Shown: in pieces, positions 17,029-26,355 of the stretch | How the letters are laid out: each line of letters starts with the position of its first letter | Numbering within the stretch: the stretch's first letter is position 1 | Assembly: GCA_947476695.1 (NCBI GenBank) | Contig: CANJRD010000024.1 | Coordinates: 1 to 46,621 of the forward strand | Source: Rhodospirillaceae bacterium | GTDB lineage: Bacteria > Pseudomonadota > Alphaproteobacteria > Rhodospirillales > Rhodospirillaceae | Reading direction: 5' to 3' | Length of the DNA: 46,621 bases | Notes under the pieces: model-generated | Database searches by the model: none | The model's input: only the letters and a program-made list of their open reading frames with translations | Told to the model about the DNA's origin: nothing | Program-made: the position numbers and the translations under genes

Positions 17029-17138
17029 CCGCCGGTTCCGTCGGCAGGTGCCTGACGGGACGGCAGCGGCACCCCTGGAGGCCGCGCCGGCGTTGCCGGA
17101 AGCCCCGGCTAATGCCTTGACCCTAAAGGAGAACTACA

Positions 17139-17879
17139 ATGCCGACCACCAGCACGCTAGCAGTGCAGGGGCGCGATCGGGCAGGTAAGGGGGCAGCTCG
17201 TGCAACACGTCGTCAGGGCCTCGTCCCCGGCGTGATTTACGGCGGCTCGCAAGAAGCCTCGCTGATCGCCCTCGAACCCAAGATTCTCGTCTCTCTGATG
17301 CACGATCCGGCCTTCAAGACCAACATCTTCGAGGTCGAAATCAACGGTAAGAAGCAGCGCACCATGGCGATGGATGTGCAGCTCGACCCGATCTCCGACC
17401 AGCCGATCCACGTCGATTTCCTTCGCATCGAGAAGAACACCCTGGTCCGCGTGCCGGTGCCGGTGCGCTTCCTGAACGAAGCGGCCTCGCCGGGCATCAA
17501 GGCCGGCGGCGTCATCAACATCGTGCGTCACGACATCGAAGTGCGCGGCAAGCCGGACGATCTGCCGGATCACATCGACATCGATCTGACCGGTCTGAAG
17601 ATCGGCGACAGCGTGCACATCAACTCGGTCGCGCTGCCGAACGGCATCAAACCGACGATCGCGCGTAACTTCACGATCTGCACGATCGCGCCGCCGACCG
17701 TCATGACGGCGGAAGAAGAAGCCGCCGCCGCGCCGGCCGCTGCCGCCGAAGGTGCCGCTCCTGCGGCCGCCGCTGGTGCCGCTGCGGGCGCTGCCGCGCC
17801 GGCCGCTGGTGCCAAGGGTGCTGCGGCTCCGGCCGCGGGTGCCAAGGCTGCCGCTGCTCCGGCCGCCAAGAAGAAGTAG
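17139..17879 (+). CDS. rplY: 50S ribosomal protein bL25 (CTC type)
   Basis: Binds 5S rRNA in the large subunit. The N-terminal L25 domain has GKGAARATRRQGLVPGVIYGG (here the pattern ATRRQGLVPGVIYG, about 24-37). The longer CTC-type C-terminal beta domain follows: VHVDFLRI, VPVPVRFLNEAASPGIKAGG, DLPDHIDIDLTGLKIGDSVH. After residue ~190 there is a ~55-residue tail almost entirely Ala/Pro/Gly ending in AAKKK. Such tails occur in alphaproteobacterial L25, but this one is long (246 residues total against about 200). The start has AAAGGAGA seven bases upstream. Gene order rplY-pth-ychF is conserved. Confidence 0.96.
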   Translation: MPTTSTLAVQGRDRAGKGAARATRRQGLVPGVIYGGSQEASLIALEPKILVSLMHDPAFKTNIFEVEINGKKQRTMAMDVQLDPISDQPIHVDFLRIEKNTLVRVPVPVRFLNEAASPGIKAGGVINIVRHDIEVRGKPDDLPDHIDIDLTGLKIGDSVHINSVALPNGIKPTIARNFTICTIAPPTVMTAEEEAAAAPAAAAEGAAPAAAAGAAAGAAAPAAGAKGAAAPAAGAKAAAAPAAKKK

Positions 17880-17887
17880 TCCGGATC

Positions 17888-17915
17888 GGACGGCCGGTGT
17901 TCGCACCGGCCGTCC
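17888..17915 (+). other. Perfect 12-bp hairpin with TTCG loop between rplY and pth
   Basis: GGACGGCCGGTG (17888-17899), loop TTCG, CACCGGCCGTCC (17904-17915), nine bases after the rplY stop. No T-run follows (next bases ACCGCGATC), so it is a poor intrinsic terminator. An RNA-processing or stability element, or a partial terminator limiting pth/ychF relative to the ribosomal protein, is more likely. Confidence 0.7.
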
Positions 17916-17972
17916 ACCGCGATCTTCCTGTCGATCCTGTGCGCCGCTATTTGCCTTTCGGGGACTCGAGCC

Positions 17973-18638
17973 ATGTTGCTGCTCGTCGGCCTGGGCAATC
18001 CCGGCGCAGGCTACGCCAACAATCGCCACAACATCGGCTTCATGGCCGTGGACGCGATCGCCGCGCGCCAAAACTTCTCGCCGTGGCGTAAGCGTTTTCA
18101 GGGCGAGACCGCCGACGGTCAGCTTGGCCCCGAGAAAGTGTTGGCGCTGAAACCCAGCACGTACATGAACCTCTCCGGCCAGGCGGTCGGCGAAGCCATG
18201 CGCTTCTTCAAGCTGGCGCCGGAGAACGTGATCGTCTTCTACGACGAGATCGAACTCGAACCCGGCAAAGTACGCGTGAAGAAAGCCGGTGGCAGCGCCG
18301 GACACAACGGCATCAAATCGATCGATGCCCATATCGGCCCGGACTATTGGCGCGTGCGCCTGGGCATCGGCCATCCGGGCAAGGAACGCGTGCACGGGCA
18401 TGTGCTGTCGGACTTCGGCAAGGGCGATGCCAAATGGCTGGAACTGCTGCTCGAGGGAATCGCCGAAGGCGCGCCCGGCCTCGCGGTGGAACTGCGCGGC
18501 AACGGCGACGGCAACCGGTTCATGACGCGACTGGCGGTCAAGCTGAAGCCGCCGCCGGTCAAGACGCCGAAGGCCGATAAAGAAAAAGACCAAGACAAAG
18601 ACAAAGACAAAGAAACGAACGGGACAGCGGAGACGTAA
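17973..18638 (+). CDS. pth: Peptidyl-tRNA hydrolase
   Basis: Releases peptides from prematurely dissociated peptidyl-tRNA so the tRNA can be reused. The catalytic and binding residues of the Pth family are all present: [18 protein letters not shown] (Asn9, His19), [10 protein letters not shown], the [23 protein letters not shown] stretch with Asp91 and Asn112. The core ends near residue 190. A charged tail with alternating Asp/Lys residues ([12 protein letters not shown]), encoded by a short hexanucleotide repeat, brings it to 221 residues. It is followed five bases later by ychF, so the pair is likely an operon. Confidence 0.96.
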   Translation: MLLLVGLGNPGAGYANNRHNIGFMAVDAIAARQNFSPWRKRFQGETADGQLGPEKVLALKPSTYMNLSGQAVGEAMRFFKLAPENVIVFYDEIELEPGKVRVKKAGGSAGHNGIKSIDAHIGPDYWRVRLGIGHPGKERVHGHVLSDFGKGDAKWLELLLEGIAEGAPGLAVELRGNGDGNRFMTRLAVKLKPPPVKTPKADKEKDQDKDKDKETNGTAET

Positions 18639-18643
18639 GTTCG

Positions 18644-19747
18644 ATGGGTTTCAATTGCGGTATCGTCGGTCTGCCCAATGTCGGCAAGTCGACCCTGTTC
18701 AATGCGTTGACGGCGACGGCGGCGGCCCAAGCCGCCAACTTCCCGTTCTGCACCATCGAACCGAACGTCGGCCGCGTCGCAGTGCCAGACGAACGCCTCG
18801 ACACCCTGGCGCGCATCGGTAAGTCGCAGAAGACCATCCCCACCCAACTGGAGTTCGTCGACATCGCCGGCCTCGTACGCGGCGCCAGCAAGGGCGAAGG
18901 CTTAGGGAACCAGTTCCTCGCCAACATCCGCGAAGTCGACGCCATCGTGCATGTGCTGCGCTGCTTCGAGGACGAGAACATCACCCACGTCGAAGGCGGC
19001 ATCGACCCCGTGCGCGACGCAGAGACGGTCGAGACCGAGCTGATGCTCGCCGATCTCGACAGCCTTGAGCGTCGTGCCGACCAGACCGCGAAGAAAGCCA
19101 AGAGCGGCGACAAGGAAGCCAAGGAACTTCTGGCGGTGGTGGAGCCGGTGTTGGTGGCGTTGCGCGACGGCAAGCCCGCGCGCACGGCGATGCCCACCGA
19201 GCCGGCGGCGAAGAAGATCTTCAACGGCCTGCAACTGCTCACCGGCAAGCCGGTGCTGTATGCCTGCAACGTCGAAGAGTCCGCGGCCGGAACCGGCAAC
19301 GCGTTCTCCGCCAAGGTCGCAGCGAAAGCCAAAGCCGAGAACGCGGCGATGGTGATCATTTCCGCCGCCATCGAAGCCGAAGTCTCTCAGCTCAACGATC
19401 CCGCCGAGCAGAAAGAGTTCCTCGAAAGCCTGGGCCTGAAAGAGACCGGCCTCGCGCAGGTGATCCGCGCGGGCTACAGCCTGCTCGAACTCATCACCTA
19501 TTTCACCGTCGGCCCGAAGGAAACGCGCGCCTGGACGATCAAGCGCGGGACCAAAGGTCCCGGCGCCGCAGCGGCCATCCACACCGACTTCGAGAAGGGC
19601 TTCATCCGCGCCGAAACGATCGCCTACGCCGACTATGTCGCGCTGAACGGCGAACAGGGCGCGAAAGACGCGGGCAAGATGCGCCAGGAAGGCAAGGAAT
19701 ACGAAGTGCAGGACGGTGACGTGCTGCACTTCCTGTTCAACGTGTGA
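18644..19747 (+). CDS. ychF: Redox-regulated ribosome-associated ATPase YchF
   Basis: An OBG-family P-loop protein that prefers ATP over GTP. 367 residues. G1 is GLPNVGKSTLFNALT (about 8-22). G3 lies in VDIAGLVRGASKGEGLGNQFL (the part DIAGLVRGASKGEG is diagnostic). A coiled-coil insertion holds SLERRADQTAKKAKSGDKEA, and LYACNV provides the altered G4 that explains ATP use. A TGS domain ends the protein with KRGTKGPGAAAAIHTDFEKG and VQDGDVLHFLFNV. It converges on the methyltransferase gene with nine bases between the stops. Confidence 0.97.
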   Translation: MGFNCGIVGLPNVGKSTLFNALTATAAAQAANFPFCTIEPNVGRVAVPDERLDTLARIGKSQKTIPTQLEFVDIAGLVRGASKGEGLGNQFLANIREVDAIVHVLRCFEDENITHVEGGIDPVRDAETVETELMLADLDSLERRADQTAKKAKSGDKEAKELLAVVEPVLVALRDGKPARTAMPTEPAAKKIFNGLQLLTGKPVLYACNVEESAAGTGNAFSAKVAAKAKAENAAMVIISAAIEAEVSQLNDPAEQKEFLESLGLKETGLAQVIRAGYSLLELITYFTVGPKETRAWTIKRGTKGPGAAAAIHTDFEKGFIRAETIAYADYVALNGEQGAKDAGKMRQEGKEYEVQDGDVLHFLFNV

Positions 19748-19756
19748 GGCGAAGCC

Positions 19757-21127
19757 TTAAGCGGGCTTTCTCATAATCACGCGATAGAAATTGCGGAAGC
19801 AGCCGGGATACTTCGCTTCGAATTCCTGCCAGGCGTCCAGGTCGGTTTCCACGGCACGACCGGGGAACATGTTCCGGAACATTTCCTGCATCTTTGGCGC
19901 CGACTGAATCAGGACGAACTCGAGATCGCTTCCCGCGATCAAGGCCTTCAGCATCGGCATGTCGAAGCGGTGTTCTTGTTCGTCGAAGACCATGTCGCGG
20001 CAGGATTGCAGCGAATAGAATTCGCCCGACTTCGCCAACTTCCGCGCGGCATGCTGCGGCGGCAGACTGGCAACGACCTGACGGAAGGCGCGAATACCGT
20101 CCGGCGTGGGCGCGACCCGCAACTGACCGCGCAGCGCAATGCCGGCCACGACGCTACCGCGCGATGACTTCGGATAAACGGCGAACTTGATATCTCCACC
20201 CGGCTTCAGCACCGCGGCCAGCGCTTTCAATCCTGCCGCCGGATCGCGCATGTGATGCAACACACCGACGCAGGTGATCGTATCGAACGTCTTCCCCAGG
20301 CGGCCAATATCGAGCAGGTCACCATGCACCCAGTCGATATTCGTGATGCCGAAGTCTTCCGCACGCATCATTGCGTAGCCGAGGCTGGCGCGGCTCAGAT
20401 CCACGGCGGTGATCTGCATGTTCGGGAAGTGCTGCGCCAGACCGATTGGCTGCTGCCCGGTGCCACAGCCCGCGACAAGCATCGTGCCCGTTCTTTCCGG
20501 GGCCACGTTCGTGATCCCCTGACGCCACCAATGGGGGTAGGGATGTTCCTCGTATTGCGCGCGCACACGCCGCGACACCGCATCCATCACGGGGCCCAAG
20601 GACTTTGGCGTCAACACCAGATCGTCCTGGCGCAACGGCTCGCGAATGTGCACGCGGTTGAGCGCCTCGATCCAAGGATCGCCATCCTCAGGAAGCTCCT
20701 CTTCCAATGGGGCGTAGCAAGCCCGCATGAGCGGATCGGAACTTTCATCCTCTCCCGGCGCATGCTGGAAAGGATAGCCGTGACGGTAGCCTTGAATCGC
20801 AAGCCCGCAGAGAAGCGGCCGCACCGGCGCCGCGGAGATACCCATTGCGACCTGCTCGCGAATGGAGCGGCGCAGTGACGTCAGCAGGTGCTCAAACTCA
20901 AGGTTGCTTAGCCTCTCATCGGCGATCACCTGGCGCAAAATGATCGCGGATTCGTCCGGTAACGCGGCCAGCGTTGCGATCGCAAAGTTGGGCAGCGTCT
21001 GCAGCGTCTCAAGCGCCAGCGCCGGCCAATGAGCAATTTCAGAAGCGTAGGTGACCATGAGGAATAAGGCGCCAAGACCGCGAGGCCGGACCATACCTTG
21101 CGGGAACTCGGCTTGTGAAGCGTGCAT
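19757..21127 (-). CDS. Class I SAM-dependent methyltransferase (YEE-PYP-W type)
   Basis: 456 residues. A helical N-terminal half (1-175) contains FEHLLTSLRRSIR and a short YEEHPYPHWWRQG motif (about 192-204), which I recall from TPR-linked methyltransferases. The catalytic Rossmann domain follows, with LVAGCGTGQQPIGLAQHFP (SAM loop), ITAVDLSRASLGYA and ITCVGVLHHMRDPAAGLKAL, then KPGGDIKFAVYP. A C-terminal helical region of ~150 residues ends in NFYRVIMRKPA. Relatives often carry longer TPR arrays at the N-terminus, so this may be a short form. The substrate is unknown. The ATG at 21127 has only a weak ribosome site. Confidence 0.82.
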   Translation of the reverse strand: MHASQAEFPQGMVRPRGLGALFLMVTYASEIAHWPALALETLQTLPNFAIATLAALPDESAIILRQVIADERLSNLEFEHLLTSLRRSIREQVAMGISAAPVRPLLCGLAIQGYRHGYPFQHAPGEDESSDPLMRACYAPLEEELPEDGDPWIEALNRVHIREPLRQDDLVLTPKSLGPVMDAVSRRVRAQYEEHPYPHWWRQGITNVAPERTGTMLVAGCGTGQQPIGLAQHFPNMQITAVDLSRASLGYAMMRAEDFGITNIDWVHGDLLDIGRLGKTFDTITCVGVLHHMRDPAAGLKALAAVLKPGGDIKFAVYPKSSRGSVVAGIALRGQLRVAPTPDGIRAFRQVVASLPPQHAARKLAKSGEFYSLQSCRDMVFDEQEHRFDMPMLKALIAGSDLEFVLIQSAPKMQEMFRNMFPGRAVETDLDAWQEFEAKYPGCFRNFYRVIMRKPA

Positions 21128-21308
21128 TCGGATCGCTTCTCAAACTCACAATTCGCAGCAACGTACGTAATGATCCTAAGCTGTGCCGCCCCCACTGGGT
21201 TCTCTCAGGTGCAGGTGAAGGCATCGCAGATGCCATGCTCTTTTCCATATCTCCGCGAGGTCGTGCGGCTAGGATGTCCGCCCTTTCCGCTGTCGTTGGA
21301 GCTCTTTT

Positions 21309-21839
21309 ATGACCGCCACCGTCCCCCGCCTGCAAAATCTGAAACCGGCAGACCTCTCCCCAGCGCAGAGGACCGCCTACGACGCCATCACGGCCGAACT
21401 GGGTAATGCGTTCGAGGGCGGCCCCTATCCCATCCTGCTGCATTTTCCGGGCGTGGCCGAAGGGGCGCTACGCATCCTCAAAGCCTTCCGCAACGAACGG
21501 AAGATCGACCGCAAGCTCTATGAGCTCTGCGTGCTGATCGTCGCGAAGGAATGGGCTTCGGATTTCGAATGGCGCACACACGAGCCACGTGCGATTGCCG
21601 CCGGATTGAACCCCGACATCTGCGCCGCGTTGCGGGCCGGCGCCCTGCCCGCGTTTTCGGGTGACGATGAACGCCTGGTCTACGCGGTTACGAAGGAAAT
21701 GATGACGACCCGGGCCTTGTCGCAGGCGACGCATGACGAGTCCGTGCGCGTGCTCGGTACGGAACAGACCGTGGAACTGGTGACGGCGATCGGCTTCTAC
21801 ACGATGCTGGCGATCGTCCTCGCGGGCTTTGAGCCGTAA
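21309..21839 (+). CDS. Carboxymuconolactone decarboxylase-family protein
   Basis: 176 residues, all-helical AhpD-like fold. Signature stretch: KLYELCVLIVAKEWASDFEW followed by RTHEPRAIAAGL (about 72-103), with the conserved Glu-Trp and His of the decarboxylase branch. The CxxC pair of AhpD peroxidase partners is absent, so it is not an alkylhydroperoxide reductase. The N-terminal AQRTAYDAI and the C-terminal ELVTAIGFYTMLA are also typical. GGAG precedes the ATG by eight bases. No aromatic-degradation genes are adjacent, so the substrate cannot be inferred. It stands alone on the plus strand between minus-strand genes. Confidence 0.88.
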   Translation: MTATVPRLQNLKPADLSPAQRTAYDAITAELGNAFEGGPYPILLHFPGVAEGALRILKAFRNERKIDRKLYELCVLIVAKEWASDFEWRTHEPRAIAAGLNPDICAALRAGALPAFSGDDERLVYAVTKEMMTTRALSQATHDESVRVLGTEQTVELVTAIGFYTMLAIVLAGFEP

Positions 21840-21855
21840 TTGACGGCGCGGCGCG

Positions 21856-22461
21856 TTACCGCGACGGACGATCCTGGAAGTCCTCGAATGCCTCAGCCTG
21901 GCTTTCCAGGCCTTTGGCGATCATCGCTTTCAGGACGTTGTCGCCGATCCCGCCAGCACTGACCAGCGCATCGGCCCGCGCGCCAAGCAACTCGGCCATC
22001 AGCCGCGCCCGCACCGCCGGGGGCGCAGCATTGAACACGGCGCGGCATTTGCGGATCGATAGGTTCGGAATCTGATCCTGGTCCTTGTGCTCGGTCAGCA
22101 CGCGTTCCGCCACGGTGACCGCGAGGAAATCGAGGAGACTTGGCGAGAGCCGATCCGCTTTGGCGAGCATTTTGTCCGCCGCGGTCGCATCCAGTTTCTC
22201 ACCCGCGGGCAGATAGTGCCGCGCCTTTTGGATGCGGTCGTAAGAGATTTCGCGTCGTGCATTGACGCCACCGCTGGCCCCGCCGCCTTTTTTCGAGTTC
22301 CATTCTTCGTCGTTGAGCAGTGCGCTTTCCGGAAACTCGTATTCACCGCCCGTGTCGGTGGTGCAGTAGACCATCCCATCCGCGGCTTCCTCGACGATAT
22401 AGCTCCGGCCGTCCTTGACGGCATAGGCGTTGGAACCGCGCGGGAACCGCATGCTTCGCAT
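21856..22461 (-). CDS. Conserved-looking hypothetical protein
   Basis: 201 residues, no signal peptide or membrane span. The N-terminal 50 residues look like a small beta domain (SNAYAVKDGRSYIVEEAADGMVYC). A Gly/Ser linker then leads to a helical C-terminal region (SLLDFLAVTVAERVL, ARLMAELLGARADALV) and a charged end. I do not recognise it. It starts five bases after the stop of the TPR gene on the same strand, so the two are probably co-transcribed. Codon use matches its neighbours, which supports a real gene. Confidence 0.65.
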   Translation of the reverse strand: MRSMRFPRGSNAYAVKDGRSYIVEEAADGMVYCTTDTGGEYEFPESALLNDEEWNSKKGGGASGGVNARREISYDRIQKARHYLPAGEKLDATAADKMLAKADRLSPSLLDFLAVTVAERVLTEHKDQDQIPNLSIRKCRAVFNAAPPAVRARLMAELLGARADALVSAGGIGDNVLKAMIAKGLESQAEAFEDFQDRPSR

Positions 22462-22466
22462 GTGAG

Positions 22467-24203
22467 CTATAACCTATCCAAATCGGGGGCACCTTGGCCG
22501 GCCCAGGCCTTCGCAAACAGCTTAGCGTATTCCCCGGCGGCGAGCGTGTCGCCGAGCTGGCTCGAGACCTGGCGCAACGCGTACAGCGTCCAGGCATTGT
22601 TCGGCGTATCGACCAGCGCCTGACGCAGCATAGGCGCGGCGTCGTCGGGCCGGTTCATCTTCATCAATAGCACGCCAAGGTAGTGATGTGCGGGCATATC
22701 CCATACCGGCGGATCGCCCCGATAAAGCTGGTCGCGCTCCTGGATCTCGACAGCCGCTTCAAGGTGGCCTTTCGCCGCGCCGAGATCGCCTTCCGCGACG
22801 GCGAGACGCGCGCGCAGGAGCGTCTCCGAGAGTTCGACCACCGCGCCAACCACCGGGCCTTCCTTCCTGCCCTGTTTCTTCATGTATTTCGCGCGCTCCT
22901 TGACGAGCTCATCGAGCTCGCTGCGCGCCGCGGCGATATTCTTCTGCCACGCATAGGCTGAGCCGCGGGCATAACGCCACACGATATGCGCGAAGGGCGC
23001 CTTCTTCTTGGGCTCCGGAATGGTCAGGGCATCGGCGAAGCGCAGCACCGGCAGGTAGGTGCCGGCGGTCGAGAATTGATTTTTCGTGTCCGTCGGGGGC
23101 AGCGCTTCGAGCATCTTGCGCTGCATCGCCAGCGCGTTCCGGCCGTCACCGGCGTAACTCGCGGAGGACATCGCCATGTCGATGTTGTGGGGGAACAGAC
23201 CGCGACGATAGGCCCGCGCGGCCTCTGGAACGGCTTCGAGGAACTTCTCGTCTAGGTCCACGGCTGCCAGGTTCGTGTTCAGCGAATCCTTATAGCGTCC
23301 GAGCCGCAGGAAGATGTGCGAGGGCATATGCACCATATGCCCCGCCCCCGGCATCAGGCTCGCGAGTTCATTGGCATAGGGCTCCGCCTTTTCCGGCGCC
23401 GGTATCTCGGAAAGATGGATGTAGTAGTGGATGGCCGCCGCATGATGCGGGTCGGCCTTCAGGACTTTCTCGACCGCCGCCGTCGCCGCACCGATTCGGC
23501 CGCGCGGTTCGTTGGTCCGCTTCTCGAACCACGGCCAGGGCGACGCGACCATCGCCGCCTCGACGAAGTTGACGGCGATGTCCGCGTCAGCCGGGAACGC
23601 CTGCAACGCCTTGGCCATCGCGTCGGCGTAGGCCGCGTCCAGCTTGTCGCGCTTCTTCGGCGCCTGGGCGGCATAGCGCGTCTGGATCGCCTCGATCAGC
23701 GCGCGTTCCTTCGCCGGCGTTTCCCGCTTGAGCAGCTTCTTGGCGCGCTGCATCGCCTCGACGGCAGACTTGTTGTCCTCTGGCCGCATCGGCCCGTTGA
23801 TGTTCGGACCCCAGTTCAGCGCCTCGCCCCAGGCGCAGATGCCGCATTTGTTGTCGATCTCCTGCGCGGCGCGGAAGGCGCGGATCGCCTCACCGTGGTT
23901 GAAGGCATACGTCAGCCGCAGGCCTTGATCGAAATAAGCCTGCGCCAGCGGCTTGGTCGTGGATATTTTGAAAGTGATCGTGCCGAGGCCGGGCCAGAGC
24001 GGCGGGCGCTCGCCCTTTTTCACCACCTGCGACGGCGCTGCGGCGAGTTGCTGGCCGACACGCGGCGTTGACGATATGTCATCGGGATTGCAGATGCTGC
24101 GCGTGATGACGGCAGGATCGAACAGATCGGAGATGTCGCGGTCGGCCGCACGCGCGGGCGCGACACCGGCCAGTAACGCAATCATCACGCCGATCGCCCG
24201 CAT
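22467..24203 (-). CDS. Secreted tetratricopeptide-repeat protein
   Basis: 578 residues from the ATG at 24203, chosen because GGAGGG lies just upstream; an in-frame ATG at 24236 lacks this. A Sec signal peptide (RAIGVMIALLAGVAPARAAD) directs it to the periplasm. TPR-like helix pairs run through the protein: AYFDQGLRLTYAFNHGEAIR, then an unusual NKCGICAWGEALNWGPNIN with a CxxC pair, HHAAAIHYYIHLSEI, GHMVHMPSHIFLRLGRYKDS and, near the C-terminus, GVLLMKMNRPDDAAPMLR. Proteins of this family are widespread, but I know of no demonstrated function. The CxxC and clustered His/Met residues (HMVHMPSH) could bind metal or heme. That is inference. Confidence 0.8.
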   Translation of the reverse strand: MRAIGVMIALLAGVAPARAADRDISDLFDPAVITRSICNPDDISSTPRVGQQLAAAPSQVVKKGERPPLWPGLGTITFKISTTKPLAQAYFDQGLRLTYAFNHGEAIRAFRAAQEIDNKCGICAWGEALNWGPNINGPMRPEDNKSAVEAMQRAKKLLKRETPAKERALIEAIQTRYAAQAPKKRDKLDAAYADAMAKALQAFPADADIAVNFVEAAMVASPWPWFEKRTNEPRGRIGAATAAVEKVLKADPHHAAAIHYYIHLSEIPAPEKAEPYANELASLMPGAGHMVHMPSHIFLRLGRYKDSLNTNLAAVDLDEKFLEAVPEAARAYRRGLFPHNIDMAMSSASYAGDGRNALAMQRKMLEALPPTDTKNQFSTAGTYLPVLRFADALTIPEPKKKAPFAHIVWRYARGSAYAWQKNIAAARSELDELVKERAKYMKKQGRKEGPVVGAVVELSETLLRARLAVAEGDLGAAKGHLEAAVEIQERDQLYRGDPPVWDMPAHHYLGVLLMKMNRPDDAAPMLRQALVDTPNNAWTLYALRQVSSQLGDTLAAGEYAKLFAKAWAGQGAPDLDRL

Positions 24204-24280
24204 GCTCACCCTCCGCTGCGATCTTAGCGCTTCCACGCCGCCGCCGCAGCCGGTTCCCGTGCGGATTTCAGGGCGTGGTC

Positions 24281-24319
24281 ACAAAGCAAAACCACCGGCC
24301 CCGTGGGAGCCGGCGGTTT
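24281..24319 (-). terminator. Intrinsic terminator of the pet operon
   Basis: Read on the minus strand, AAACC-G-CCGGC pairs with GCCGG-T-GGTTT across a 9-base loop (24289-24319; one mismatch), followed by TTTTGCTTTGT. It lies 25 bases past the petC stop. Confidence 0.7.
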
Positions 24320-24344
24320 GAACCTTGGCAGACCGAAAAGCGGA

Positions 24345-25115
24345 CTAGTGCTTTTCGATGCGGCTCCAGATGCGGCGCTTCAGGAGGTAAGCGAGAATCG
24401 TGAAGAACAGCGTGTAGAGCAGAACACGGAAGCCCGTCGCATGACGAATTTCGAGTTTCGGCTCCGCCGTCCACATCAGGAACGCGGTTACGTCCTTGGA
24501 GATCTGCGCCGCCGTGGTCGGCGTTTCCTTGTCGTCATACGTCACGCGGCCATCGGTGATCTGCTGCGGCATCGCGATCTGATGACCGGGGAAGAACTTG
24601 TTGTAGTTCATCCCGTCGGCCAGCGTCATGTCCTTCGGCGCGTCTTCGTAGCCGAGGAGCAGATTGTAAATGTAGTCAGGACCGCCTTCGCGGGCCTTGG
24701 CCATCAGCGACAGGTCCGGCGGCAGCGCGCCGCCGTTCGAGGCGCGGGCAAACGCGTCGTTCGGGTACGGCTTCGGCAGATGGTCCGCCGGGCGTCCCTT
24801 GCGCTTGAACATATCGCCGGCCTCGTCCGGGCCGTCGTCGATGTCGTACTCGTTGGCGAGGGCTTTGATCTGGCCTTCGCTATAGCCGAGCGCTTCGAGG
24901 TTACGGAACGAGATGTACTGCAGCGAGTGACAGGAGGCGCAGACTTCCTTGTAGACCTGGAAGCCACGCTGAAGCTGCACTTTGTCGTATTTGCCGAACA
25001 CGCCGTCGAAGCTCCACGTCTGCTTCGGCAGGTGGATTTCCTCCTCGGCGCCCATCGCCGAGATCGGAAGGGCGAGCGCGAATGCGGCAATCGCGGTCAG
25101 AACTGACTTACGCAT
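24345..25115 (-). CDS. petC: Cytochrome c1 of the bc1 complex
   Basis: Accepts electrons from the Rieske protein and passes them to soluble or membrane cytochrome c. 256 residues from the ATG at 25115. A signal peptide (SVLTAIAAFALALPISAMGA) exports it. The heme c site is EVCASCHSLQYISFRNL. The Met-ligand region is MTLADGMNYNKFFPGHQIAMPQ (here PGHQIAMPQ), and one C-terminal membrane anchor (GFRVLLYTLFFTILAYLL) ends in KRRIWSRIEKH. It is third in the petA-petB-petC operon, starting five bases after the petB stop, and followed by a terminator. Confidence 0.97.
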   Translation of the reverse strand: MRKSVLTAIAAFALALPISAMGAEEEIHLPKQTWSFDGVFGKYDKVQLQRGFQVYKEVCASCHSLQYISFRNLEALGYSEGQIKALANEYDIDDGPDEAGDMFKRKGRPADHLPKPYPNDAFARASNGGALPPDLSLMAKAREGGPDYIYNLLLGYEDAPKDMTLADGMNYNKFFPGHQIAMPQQITDGRVTYDDKETPTTAAQISKDVTAFLMWTAEPKLEIRHATGFRVLLYTLFFTILAYLLKRRIWSRIEKH

Positions 25116-25120
25116 GGTTC

Positions 25121-26341
25121 TTACTCCGCGGGGTTCAGAACGGGTTCGCTGATGCTGGCCGGCAGCGGCTTCGGCGTCTCGAGCCAGCCGATCACCGGCA
25201 TCAGGATCAGGAAGTGCAGGAAGTACCACGCGGTGCCGACGCGGCTGAGGATCAGCGGCAGGCCTTCCGGATGCTGCGAGCCGCAGTAGCCCAGCACCAG
25301 GCAGTCCACCACGAACACCCAGAAGAAGGCTTTGTAGACCGGACGGAATACTGCCGAGCGGATGCGCGACGTGTCGAGCCAGGGAACCACGAACAGGATC
25401 AACAGAGAGCCGAACATCGCGATGACGCCGAGCAGCTTATTCGGGATCGAACGCAGGATCGCGTAGTACGGCAGGAAGTACCACTCCGGCACCACGTTCG
25501 GCGGCGTCGTGAGCGGGTTGGCCTTCATGTAGTTGGTGACGTCGCCCAGCAGGTTCGGCGCGTAGAAGACGATGCCGAAGTAGAACAGCAGGAACACGCC
25601 GACGCCGAAGGCATCCTTCACCGTGTAGTACGGATGGAACGGGATTTTATCCTTGGCCGTCAGTTCGATGCCGAGCGGGTTGTTCGAGCCCGGGATGTGC
25701 AGCGCCCAGATGTGCAGGAACACCAGACCGACGATCACGAACGGCAGCAGGTAGTGCAGCGAGAAGAAGCGGTTCAGCGTCGGGTTGGCGACGGCGAAGC
25801 CGCCCCACAGCAACGTCACGATCGTGTTGCCAACAACCGGGATCGCCGAGAACAGGTTAGTGATGACGGTCGCGCCCGAGAAGCTCATCTGCCCCCAGGG
25901 CAGAACGTAGCCCAGGAACGCGGTGGCCATCATGGCGAGCAGGATCAGGATGCCAATCCACCACAACACTTCGCGCGGGGCCTTATAGGAGCCGTAGTAC
26001 AGGCCGCGGAAGATGTGGATGTAGACGGCGATGAAGAAGAAGCTCGCGCCGTTGAAGTGCATGTAACGGATGAGCCAGCCGTAGTTCACGTCGCGCATAA
26101 TGCGCTCGACGCTGTCGAAGGCCATCGACTCATGCGGCGTGTAGTTCATCGCAAGGAAGACGCCGGTGAGGATCATCGTCACCAGCATGAACCCGGCCAG
26201 CGAGCCGAAATTCCAGAAGTAGTTCAGGTTACGCGGCGCTGGGTACTGCGACCCGACGGCGTGATCGATAAAGCTAACGATTGGCAGGCGTTGCTCGTGC
26301 CATTCGAAGATTTTACGCGCGGTGCTCTTCTCGGTGCTCAT
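25121..26341 (-). CDS. petB: Cytochrome b of the bc1 complex
   Basis: The quinol-oxidising membrane subunit. 406 residues with eight hydrophobic spans, as in bacterial complete-length cytochrome b. Heme-ligand histidines lie in [20 protein letters not shown] and [21 protein letters not shown] (two pairs). The Qo-site PEWY loop is present as [20 protein letters not shown] ([10 protein letters not shown]). The N-terminal segment [24 protein letters not shown] is typical of alphaproteobacteria. The gene lies 14 bases downstream of petA and five bases upstream of petC. Confidence 0.98.
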   Translation of the reverse strand: MSTEKSTARKIFEWHEQRLPIVSFIDHAVGSQYPAPRNLNYFWNFGSLAGFMLVTMILTGVFLAMNYTPHESMAFDSVERIMRDVNYGWLIRYMHFNGASFFFIAVYIHIFRGLYYGSYKAPREVLWWIGILILLAMMATAFLGYVLPWGQMSFSGATVITNLFSAIPVVGNTIVTLLWGGFAVANPTLNRFFSLHYLLPFVIVGLVFLHIWALHIPGSNNPLGIELTAKDKIPFHPYYTVKDAFGVGVFLLFYFGIVFYAPNLLGDVTNYMKANPLTTPPNVVPEWYFLPYYAILRSIPNKLLGVIAMFGSLLILFVVPWLDTSRIRSAVFRPVYKAFFWVFVVDCLVLGYCGSQHPEGLPLILSRVGTAWYFLHFLILMPVIGWLETPKPLPASISEPVLNPAE

Positions 26342-26355
26342 GACTGAAGGCCCCC

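Noticed and set aside
21309-21839. AhpD-type peroxidase partner
   Set aside because: The catalytic CxxC pair of AhpD is missing; the protein fits the decarboxylase branch.
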